Part shown: positions 1-8,829 of the stretch, piece after piece
How positions within the stretch are numbered: the first letter of the stretch is position 1
How the letters are laid out: each line of letters opens with the position of its first letter
From: Gymnopus androsaceus JB14
Taxonomy: Eukaryota > Basidiomycota > Agaricomycetes > Agaricales > Omphalotaceae
DNA length: 64,000 bases
Assembly (NCBI GenBank): GCA_009733575.1
Contig: ML769480.1
Span: forward strand, 124,001 to 188,000
Direction: 5' to 3'
Translations under genes and position numbers: made by a program
The notes under the pieces: generated by a model
What the model was told of the DNA's origin: nothing
Database searches by the model: none
The model's input: the letters and a program-made list of their open reading frames with translations, nothing else

Positions 1-43
1 TTTCTCTTATTTTTTCTTCTTCCAATTACCTGAAGACTAACAG

Positions 44-178
44 CATATACAGGGAGTCACTGCAACCCCAAAACCATATCCAATTACCATCTGGCTTCGG
101 TACAGTAGCCAACGCGAGATTATCAACCGTCAAATGGCCGAAGTCCAATCAACCTTGGATAGATTTGATGAGGATTAA
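44..178 (+). CDS. 3'-terminal exon of a gene entering from the left edge
   Basis: A pyrimidine-rich stretch and a CTAAC branch-point-like sequence end in CAG at 41-43. They are followed by an open frame to TAA at 176-178. The encoded tail is about 44 residues, polar and probably helical, ending in AEVQSTLDRFDED. The rest of the gene lies outside the window, so I cannot name it. The acceptor, the open frame and the charged C-terminus support a real exon rather than chance. Confidence 0.45.
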   Translation, partial: HIQGVTATPKPYPITIWLRYSSQREIINRQMAEVQSTLDRFDED

Positions 179-1489
179 GTTTATGATACACGGTTTACTT
201 ATACGAATTTTGCTCAAGAAACCAATAACATTCTGTCCCAGTTATGTTTGGACTCAAGGGCTGCCTGGCGCGTGAAGCGCGTTTGCTGGTTAGGGTGGGA
301 AAAAAATCCAGGGGGAAGGAAAGAATAGAGCCCATTAATTACACTCGAGCTAAACGCTAGTGGATCAAAATGCATGGTCTGGCACTAACTGGAACTTGCC
401 AGTCGATTAAAAACATAAAAGCTGAAGAAAATAACATACAACTCGGGTTATGAATAGCATGGACATCCGCGGAAAAAAATACATTCTTATCTCTTCTTAA
501 AACCAGTCGTAACTCGTTTGATTCAGGGAGACACCTAAGACCCAGAGAGAGCCAACGGTGAGAGCAGGAGAATCCGCATTTTCAAAGCGGGAGGCGCGGA
601 CTGAAAACGTGTCACGGTCGGTCAAAGTTACAGTCCCTCTAGGAGGCTGTCATTGTTATGCAAGAATCTTGTCAAAGCTGATTCTCACACAATCGTTTCG
701 TTTGGGGAACTCATTATGGGAGTCGAAAATATGTAAATAAATAGCTGTAATAAAAAGTGCTTTAAATTTGGATTTCGGTTCAGGAGATGTTCTGGATGAT
801 CTCAGTATAAGTGAATAATGTCCGTCTCAAACAGTGTCCTCTACGATCGTCGATGGTTTCCGTCTCATCCTCGTCTGGCGAGTTAGAATCTTTTCCAAAT
901 CTTTTGGTACATAAATGGATACAGTAAAATCTTTACTAGTCTCCACTAGGCAGACTCATATACACTAACGATCGTGGATGTGTGTATAAATCTTTACTAC
1001 CTTTCCATTCTAAAGAAAGGAAAATTCGTACATGGCACAATCCAAGATCAAGAGATACTACATCCTAGTACATGAGACATCAATGCTGGGCATTTTAAAC
1101 TTCTAATTTGATTTATGGCAGTTAGTTCAGTTTTCATACGAGTAAATAAGGTAAATCCTCACGGGGCCAACCAGTCACACCTGGCATTTCGAGGGTGTCA
1201 TCGCTACCCAGTTTACCTTGCCGAATCTCAAGAGCTAGAAAATAATCAAGTCAGACAATCAGCTAGATATTATATTATAATTCACGAACGAATGAACTGT
1301 ATAGCAGACTTATATCAGTGTCTGCAAGTTGTAAGAACATGGCTGCGACTTACATAAGCCGTGAAGTCTTTAGCAAGTAGAGCTGACCGGTAGAAAACAA
1401 GCCTATCGTTGTTGTAGTTGACGAAGTTACCGTCTTTGAGATCGCTCGGTTGCTTATAGTACAGCGTTCCCTTAACATCTGGAAAGAAA
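179..1489. other. intergenic region, no supported gene
   Basis: Short open frames occur here but none has splice-site support or a recognisable motif. Positions about 299-390 hold a degenerate partial copy of the repeat described at 2447-2882, including a shared AAACGCTAG-x-GATCAAAAT string. A minus-strand frame at 1315-1530 (LYYKQPSDLKDGNF...) could be a 3' exon of the small gene at 1864-2252, but the link is not demonstrated. Confidence 0.5.
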
Positions 1490-1863
1490 CTTGAGGATTT
1501 TAAACTCGGTGTATCGGAAGGTTCACTCACTGATACTTAGAGACCGAAGGGTAGTAATGGAGACAGGAATTTTCCAGTTTGCCGAAATACCCCAAGCACC
1601 CCGGGTCCCGGTCGTGAGAGTTATGATGTCTTGGCCTGAGGCTTTTTGGACCGTCGCACGAGCGGTGTTAAGTTCAAGGCTGGTCCATACGCCGTGGTAG
1701 CTGTGATCGTCGACCTTGGTGTGAAAGACTGTGTTTTGCTATACAGCCTTCAGAAGAACTCTGGCAGTGGTCAAAAAAATGCACTGACATCATCCCGAGC
1801 AACAAACTAAGCCAAGGGGCGTTAAGCGCACTGCTTGCACTGAAAAAAGAAGCGCCGACTGAC

Positions 1864-2252
1864 CTCAGCAAATGGCTTAGTGCTGCTCCCAGTGTCCTTA
1901 TTCCAGAATCGAACACGACAGTACTTGTTGTTGTTGTATTCGACAGACTGCACAATGTATTCACATCGCTTATTTTGATCCCGACCGAAATCGTTTTCAT
2001 CCTTCCAATAAAGTTTTCCATTGGGATCTAGCACACAGGTCAGGTTTTTGTCGACAATACTGAGAAAAGCTTACCTGTCCCAATATATGCGTTGTCGGTG
2101 AACTCCAAATTACCATCGGAACACTCGATTCGCAGAGCAACGTGAGTCCCGTTGCGGAACAGTAGCGCCGATGCGTCAGCACTCATGCCGTTGGGTCCGG
2201 GGAAACGCATATCGGCAGTCGAGAATGGGTCTTCAGAGGCCTTCACAACCAT
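1864..2252 (-). CDS. small hypothetical protein, partial model with two exons
   Basis: I do not recognise this protein. Exon 1 runs 2252 to 2075 from ATG GTT GTG, and an upstream in-frame ATG exists at 2339. A GTAAGC donor and a CTAG acceptor remove 2074-2028 and keep the frame (phase 1). Exon 2 runs 2027 to about 1864, where GTCAGT could be the next donor. The peptide contains DPNGKLYWKDENDFGRD followed by a YNNNKYCRVRFWNKD stretch, rich in aromatic and charged residues. No signal peptide is obvious. The 3' end is unresolved. A tandem duplication lies immediately upstream. Confidence 0.4.
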
Positions 2253-2446
2253 GGCAGTAGTAAATATGATTCTTCGCAGGGGATTAGGAGTTAATCGAGA
2301 GTGCCGTCGTCTGGTCAAACTGAAAATACTTCCAAACATTTATACTGTTCCTAACGCCAAAGTTGTCCAATAGCATCAGTCGAGCCGCCCCAGAGACTTA
2401 AGACTACAGTCTGTGTTAGGCATACAGTAAGCAATTGTATGTCCCA

Positions 2447-2882
2447 GCAATGTACCGGTGTTGTGTATGTAATGGTACCAAGCTGCCCGTCATGTAGTGA
2501 CATCTAGAATACTGCATGATTCGCAAGTATAACTTCACCGTTGAGTTATTGGCCATTATTGTCGGATATCATGAACTTTTGAATGTTGATGGGGGAAGGA
2601 CCATTACACTTAATCAAGTTAAACGCTAGATGATCAAAATACATACCGACCATTGTACCAGTGTTGTCTATGCAATGGTATCAAGCTGCCTGTCTTGAAG
2701 CGACATCGAGAATACTCATGAGACGCGAATTGCTAATACAGCTTTACCATTTGGTTATTGGCCATTATCGTCGGAAATCATGAACCGCCGTTCAATGTCA
2801 ACGGGAGGAAGAAGTGGAACTATTACATTCGAGTAAGGCCATTCTTGAAGCTAAATGCTAGACGATCAGAATCCATACGATT
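2447..2882. repeat. imperfect tandem duplication, unit about 200-235 bp
   Basis: Two consecutive copies, about 2447-2645 and 2646-2882, share TGTACCRGTGTTGT, AATGGTAYCAAGCTGCC, TTATTGGCCATTAT and AARYGCTAGAYGATCARAAT in the same order. A third, shorter relative sits at about 299-390. The duplication is just upstream of the small minus-strand gene, so it may have duplicated promoter sequence. It has no coding signal. Confidence 0.7.
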
Positions 2883-3250
2883 CTTAGTTCATCCCCACCC
2901 ACAATGACTACACCCTCGGATGTCGGTGCAGTTGAATGGCCATGGGTTTTTGTTAGCATTGATATGAAGAGTGTGTTGTGAGCGAATCAGAATTGAGGTG
3001 AGACAGAAATTGAAGGTCCAAGCGTGCTTGGATTCTCCACGATGTAGGTGACGGAAATTATCATTGAAAGTGAACTTTTGCTATCCTTGTACTTGGCTGG
3101 CGGCTTCGAAAACTTTTTCTCTTGTGCGTCCAACTAATCGAAGACTCGCGGCCAGTTCCGTTCGGTCGCCACCTATTTCAATTGAAATGCGCTGCAAGTC
3201 AGCACGGATCAAATCGGAGAACGGATGGTTCACGAGCCTAATAAGTGGAG
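2883..3250. other. no supported gene
   Basis: A 67-residue plus-strand frame ends here, but its last codons run into the terminal repeat of the adjacent transposon and it has no splice context or known motif. I see nothing else. Confidence 0.4.
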
Positions 3251-3501
3251 TGGATGACTTCCCGTAACAATTGAAAATAAGAGGATGGTCAATTAATGGA
3301 GTGCGCCATGCGGAGGGATGCTAAGCGAGGCTGCCGAGTCAGCGGCTTCGCGCAATTGCCATCAAAAACAGTTTAGAACGGCCTCCCGACCCCTCTGTAA
3401 ACGTTTCTAAACGGTTTTTGATGGATTCCGTTGATCGGAGGGCTCGCTTGGACTGTTTATTGACAATTTTATTTGGAAATAGCCTTACGGGAAGTCATCC
3501 A
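3251..3501. mobile_element. MITE A, 251 bp, TGGATGACTTCCCGTA terminal repeats
   Basis: The 16-bp TGGATGACTTCCCGTA at 3251-3266 is matched by its exact reverse complement at 3486-3501. The inner part has no ORF. It contains a TTGATGG-rich segment also present near the right end of the adjacent element, so both derive from one family. No clear target duplication is visible because element B starts one base later. Confidence 0.75.
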
Positions 3502-3502
3502 G

Positions 3503-4144
3503 TGGGTGACTTCCCGTAGGATTTTTGTAGTTATCGCCGAGCTACAAAATTTTGATCAGATTTTGATGCAAAATTTGTAGACCGAATTTGTAGACATGTG
3601 CATCCCGTAGCGCTATAGCTTTCCTAGATATCAAATTTTATCACTTTCGCTGTCTGATTATGGATGTAGTCCTGCAACGCCAGCAGGAAGATGACTTAGT
3701 CTTGGACTTGGACAATAAAGCATACCTGCAGCAGCTTGCTCTGCTTACCACTCTTTTTTACATTTGTATCTGCCATTCCCTTGTCTCGACTCACCTTGGA
3801 AACAACTTTGGGCAGCTCAGGATGACCGTTCACTCATAACTACAATGGGGTTCGATGTTGGGACATTCCGCTACATCTTGGAAGGCCGGAATTGCTTTGC
3901 TGAGCGGTGGAAACAGCCCAAAAAGGGAATGAAACTGATCTCATCTTTGATGGATGTGAAATTCCATTGATTTCTAGCGCAAAAACGGTCTGTAGGAGGG
4001 TCCGGACCCTTCTACAGATGTAAAGTTTCTAACCAACTCTGAATTTGCAATTTCGTTGATGGGAGCATCGGCATTGCGGCTGATGCGGATTTTTCGTCGT
4101 TTGTAGCTCGGATTTAGCTACAGAATGCTACGGGAAGTCATCCA
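3503..4144. mobile_element. non-autonomous PIF/Harbinger-like element B, about 640 bp
   Basis: The element starts with TGGGTGACTTCCCGTA at 3503-3518 and ends with TACGGGAAGTCATCCA at 4129-4144, inverted relatives of the MITE A ends. It carries a decayed N-terminal transposase fragment (3660-3970), so it is an internal deletion derivative of an autonomous element rather than a random MITE. A and B together look like a composite with abutting ends. Confidence 0.7.
3660..3970 (+). pseudogene. N-terminal remnant of a DDE_Tnp_4-type (Harbinger) transposase
   Basis: An ATG at 3660 opens a frame of about 20 residues (MDVVLQRQQEDD). A frame change then leads into PWKQLWAAQDDRSLITTMGF, followed by DVGTFRYILEGRNCFAERW. 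This resembles the N-terminus of agaric DDE_Tnp_4 transposases, which typically read TPWxxLxxxxxDRAxITTMGFDxxTFxxIL. The DDE catalytic part is absent. The fragment lies between the inverted repeats of element B. The family assignment rests on remembered sequence style, so it is fairly but not fully certain. Confidence 0.6.
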
Positions 4145-4567
4145 GTAATCGATGTTGTTCGGCCTCGCAGCTCATTCTGAAGATACCAATCTGTATCTGT
4201 GACAAGGAGAAACTTGAAAGAACTCACGTCAAACATTTTGCTGGCCCCACAAGATACAAAGATCAAACAGGACCAACTTGTATGCCTTGCTGCTTCCTTC
4301 CTTCCTTCCTGCCAGCAAAACTTTTGTGACCTGCCAAGCGTCTCGGATCTCTAGGCGAGCCCTGTCAAAATCGGAGGCCTCGAAATTGGAGCCTGTTTTT
4401 GCTTCCTCTTTTCCTAGCTGCAAACACCTATCGCGGGCTCGATAGATACTGTTTGTTGCTTTCTTCTTCTTCTTCTTTTCGCGTCTACTTCGTTCGACGG
4501 CTTCAACGGTCACTTCTCTTTCCTTTCGAACCTCGAACCTCCGAGTATCAAGCCGGGACGACACACT

Positions 4568-5754
4568 ATGCGCTCACTCTACCTTTCCTTTATACTTCAT
4601 GCATCTCTTCTTGCGATTTTTGTAGTCGCGGTATGCGCTGCACCACCTCCAGCCAAGAAGATAAAGCTTGAGTCGAGTAGCCAGGCACTGGTGGCCAAAC
4701 TGGTCACCATCGAGGATAGCTGTAAACCAAACCAGAAAAAAGTCGAGCGGACATTGGAGGATATGTATACCATCGCAACGGGAGCACAAGCTATCAAAAA
4801 GGAGGATCTTGCGTGAATATGTTCATTGGTGTAAAAAAAATTTCTTGCGCTGAATTTTCTCCACGCAGATTCACCCACTATTTCATACCCGACCAGCACG
4901 TCGAAAAGTTTGAAAAAGACAAGTTCAAGGATTTCCCAAAGGACCCCAGGTTTATAGAGGATTCCAAGATGGTACCCAAGATGTATGAATCGATCGTGAC
5001 GGGTGGCGGGAAGGGCACGAAATTCACTGTCTTTTGTCCAACTACGGCAGAGTTTCCGGACTGCAAAGATTTGTAGGTGACATATATTGATATATACTCA
5101 GATTACTGGTATTAATTGCTTATAGGTTTGCAATGACTGTGGACAGTCTCCTGACTTCGAGCCCTAGAATTGCACTCTGTGAACCCTTTTTTCGCGAGGA
5201 TGACACCAAGAAAGACCTTTCCACGAAAGACGACCATCAATGGTGCCTTGAGCCTCCGCACTTGGATAATTTCATCACAGCGGCTCATACCATGCTACAT
5301 GAGGTCACTCATCTTGCGTTCATCGTCCTTCATGCCGTAGAAGCAGTGGTAGGTGAGATATCGAAGGAAGCAAGGGAAGAGATGGAGTCAGTCACTGATT
5401 TTCCTTATTTCCTGTCCTTGACTTACTTTTCATCATCAGTGGTACCAAGGACATCTACCGCTTTGCAGATGAGAAGGACGGGAGCAGGGAAACATACATC
5501 AACGCCGACATCAATGTTGCTTCTCGGACTTTGAAAGAACGTTGGGTAGACTATCTTGCCAATAGAGCCAAGGCTGTTGCAACAGCGAAGAGACCTCCCA
5601 TTGCGCCGATAAACAACGCAGAAAGCTACGCTGCAGCTGGCACTGGTAAGAGATATCTTCACTGTCTCTTCACGGATATGCTAACATGGTTTTCGGGCCT
5701 TCAGAGTATCATTTCATGAAATTGTGCCCGAATTTCAAGAATATTTTTGTGTAG
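4568..5754 (+). CDS. secreted M35-like (deuterolysin/aspzincin-type) zinc metallopeptidase
   Basis: Five exons: 4568-4812, 4869-5072, 5126 to about 5348, 5440-5645 and 5705-5754. The N-terminus (RSLYLSFILHASLLAIFVVAVCA) is a signal peptide, so the product is probably secreted. Exon 3 holds HEVTH, the zinc-binding HExxH. Exon 4 opens with GTKDIY, the position of the GTxDxxY motif that supplies the third zinc ligand in this clan, and ends with NAESYAAAG, matching the conserved NA-[DE]-[SN]-Y-A block. The expected role is extracellular endopeptidase. Exons 1/2, 2/3 and 4/5 join in frame. For exon 3/4, no GT-AG combination I tried keeps both HEVTH and GTKDIY in frame, so a one-base indel is likely. 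Confidence 0.7.
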
Positions 5755-6392
5755 GCTGATGTGTATCTAATTTATCAGTATATGCATAGCGATTACCGAA
5801 AAATTGTTGAAAAAGTCCAGCAGACGGGCGGCGCCAAACGGTGAACGAAAGGAGGTCGCGCCGTCCTTCTCACCCACCCATATATTTGTTTTGGAGGTCG
5901 GGTGAAAAGGATTATCGATTTATTTTATAGAATAGACTTGAGTCAGTATTGACATATTGATTTCCGACGATCACAGGCGCCATGGTCGATGGCCCGGGAA
6001 CGCAGGCTGCTTAGCCTTTCGGAGGTTCTTGAAACAACCAGTTAGAAGGCTTCTCAACGCACAAAAGATAAATAATCCTTTGCATTTAGATAATATTGCG
6101 GGTAGCTTTTAATACAGATAGTATCCTATCAGAATTGAAAGCTGGTTAGCTATCATGATTGTCTTCTAAGTAATTGTATCAATTCGTACCAAGGGAACAG
6201 TGCAGATCTGCCGTTAGATACATTGAAGTACAATCATCCGGATTCGACGACTTGAGGAATTCTGTTGCCACCGAAGCCCTATCGATCCTTTTGAAGTTTT
6301 TAAGTTTTGAACCACAAGAGTTAACGGTCTTGTGTCGGAAGTAGCGCTCACACGATTACGGGCGCTTATATTTCTTCCTTCCCTTCACCACG
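5755..6392. other. intergenic, no supported gene
   Basis: This interval lies between the metallopeptidase stop and the ArfGAP start. I see no ORF with splice support, no RNA gene and no clear repeat. It presumably holds the 3' UTR of the first gene and the promoter of the second. Confidence 0.5.
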
Positions 6393-7804
6393 ATGTCCCG
6401 ACAAGACAAAGCCACGACAGAAAGACACGCAAAACTTCTCAGAGAGCTCGTCAAACGGCCAGATAACAAATTATGTGCAGATTGCAAGCGAAATGGCAAG
6501 TTTATTCTCCTTAAATACGCTCGATTTTCGTTGAACATTGTGGTTTTATAGATGCTCGCTGGGCTTCCTGGAATCTGTGAGCAGAATTTCTTGCTAAGGT
6601 TGATATCTTTCTGACGGTCAACTCTAATCTCTAGCGGCGTCTATATATGTATTCGCTGTTCTGGGATTCATCGTTCAATGGGAACACACATCAGCAAGGT
6701 CAAATCAGTGGACCTCGACACTTGGACGCCGGAGCAGATGGAAGTGCGTCCATTCTAAACTGCTACTTGTACATTGTCTAATCTGGATTCCAGTCTATTC
6801 AAAAGTGGGGCAATCGTCTGGCCAATCTTTACTGGGAAGCCCATCTGAAGCAAGGCCATATTCCACCAGAACAGTGCGTAGCACGTATGCTATATGAATC
6901 TCAAGCTAACTTGATGCTAATGCAGTAAAATCGACTCGTTTATTCGCTCAAAATATGAATCACGCCGATGGGCACTAGAAGGTCCTCCTCCTACCGACCC
7001 CTCTGTACTTTCCACCGGCGCAGCCCCAGTGCCCGAACCGCCATCAGCACCTGCCACACCAGTACAGCAAGCTCATACTCCTACACGAGCAACTCACGCT
7101 CAAACAAGTAGCTTTAGCGCTACACGTTCGACGGCTCCTACATCCACTAAACATCAACTGCTTTCTGCCGGTATTGTAAATAGGCCAGTGGGCGTAGTGC
7201 CAGCTGCTCCGCAAACTGCAGCTCCTGCTCCCCCTGCTCCTGCTCCTGCACCTCAGAATGACCTCTTTTCCCTTGACTTCCACGCACCCCCAACCGTGAC
7301 CACGAACAACCACTCCCAATCCACTTCTCCCGAGCAGAGAAAGGATGTCAAGCAAGACATCCTTTCCCTTTTCTCTACTCCTCCGGCTCAGTCTGCGCCT
7401 GTCATGGGTAATGGTTTCGGTCAATTCTCTGGTGCTCCTGCTCAGACAGCATCGCCTTGGGGCGCAGCTCAGGCTCCGGTCCAAGCACCTGTGACTAGCA
7501 TGATGGGATCGAACGGTACGGGGATGTGGGGAGCCAGTTCCGGATGGAATAACGCAGCTACTGCAATGCCTGCGCAGTCAAATGTCTGGGGCTCACCTGC
7601 TGCTGCAGCTATCCCTCAGCAGCAACAGCCCAATTTATTTGCGAGTGGGAGTGATATCTGGGGGGTTCGGCTCCGGCTTCTATGGCGCCTGCTGCTTCTG
7701 CACCTGGAGGGAGTCAGGATCTATTTGGCTCGTTTTCGACTGCTGCGCCCGTGCAGCAGAAGAAGGATGATGCTTTTGGGGATATTTGGGGTGGGTTTAA
7801 GTAG
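6393..7804 (+). CDS. Arf GTPase-activating protein, SMAP/Age2-like
   Basis: Five exons give an N-terminal ArfGAP zinc finger. CADC in exon 1 and CIRC in exon 3 form the Cx2Cx16Cx2C zinc site, and the ARWASWNLG and [14 protein letters not shown] blocks carry the arginine finger region. The fold continues to KYESRRWA. A long Pro/Ala/Gln-rich low-complexity tail with repeated DIWG/VWGS motifs follows. The expected role is stimulating GTP hydrolysis by Arf in vesicle traffic. Intron 1 has a GC donor (GCAAGT). A run of six G at 7660-7665 puts the tail out of frame: one extra G would restore an acidic end ([12 protein letters not shown]) stopping at 7804. The uncorrected frame gives basic nonsense. 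It converges on the UCH gene with a 150-bp gap. Confidence 0.9.
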
Positions 7805-7953
7805 GGTTATTTGGATGGTTGGCTCTTAGACGGTAATGTGGTTGATATTTGGGATATCATTTATATACATCATACTAGGGATTACAATTCTATGTCTGAC
7901 TAAAACCCAATGCTTTGTTTTCGTCTTCTTCCTCAGCCTGTTTGACTATACTT

Positions 7954-8777
7954 TTATTCACTTTCCTCCGAGTCTGTTTTGACAAGTGCCATCAAGCCAA
8001 AGCCAATACTCTGACCCTCCTCTCTTTCGATGAAAGCCTTGATCAACTTTTGTCCAGCCTCGCCGAGAAGATCCTCTCCCTCCTTCAAACTCACTCCGGT
8101 ATTCAGTGGGCCTTGCTTCATCCCGTCCATCTCATACACTGACATGTCTCCGCCACTTTGGTTACTGACACCAGTAACAAAAGCGACATAGTGATGCTCG
8201 ACAATATCTTCTGCAGGCGGAGCCACAGTATCCCCAGACTTGCCTGCATGAGAATGCGCATATTCTACCTCCTCCGATGCTTCCAATGCGAGTGCCCGTG
8301 CTTGGGGTTCAAGAGGAAGGCATATCTGTAAGAGGTTTGATATCGTAGAATTAGGTTCTGTCTGTTGTTTAGTGTACATCGATTGCTCGAAACCATCAAC
8401 TTACTGAGATATTTCCTCGCAGGTCCGTTACAGATACAATGCAACAGTGCGTACAGGCCACATGCATTACCGATAGTCTGTTTGAACCAAATCACTGGTT
8501 CTTCTTGACCTGCACCTTTATAATCAGGTCGAGCCTTCTTGTCCTCTTCAAGGGCTTTATCGTACCCTTCCATTGCGGGAAATATTAAGACGAGCCCGAG
8601 AACTGGTCGCGGAATCATCGATAAGAGATCAGGCTCGTCGAGAGAAAAGACATCTTGGAAGGAAAGCGAATCGGAGACTCCTAATGTGTGTATGAGGTCT
8701 GTGAAGACATCCGGATTAGATTCGAGGGGGATGTAGTGTTTTCGGGCACCGCAGTTGCATGTTTGAGAAGTATTGGA
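7954..8777 (-). CDS. ubiquitin carboxyl-terminal hydrolase, peptidase C12 (UCH) family
   Basis: Exon 1 runs 8777 to 8405 and exon 2 runs 8357 to 7954. The intron uses GTAAGT and an ACAG acceptor and joins in phase 1. The order of catalytic motifs is complete: QTIGNACGLYALLH supplies the oxyanion Gln and the nucleophile Cys, EHHYVAFV the His, and YEMDGMKQGP the Asp. The KHYIPLESNPDVF start and the roughly 250-residue length fit UCHL/Yuh1 enzymes that cleave small adducts from ubiquitin in the cytosol. I prefer the ATG at 8777. An upstream in-frame ATG at 8831 overlaps the start codon of the divergent LTA4H gene. Confidence 0.93.
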
Positions 8778-8829
8778 CATGAAAGACGCGTACTGGGCGC
8801 TTACACGCTGCCATTCTTCCAGTACGATC

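Noticed and set aside
4229..4564. 111-codon minus-strand frame upstream of the metallopeptidase
   Set aside because: It covers a pyrimidine-rich leader read in reverse, which gives Lys/Glu-rich low-complexity peptide without splice or start support.
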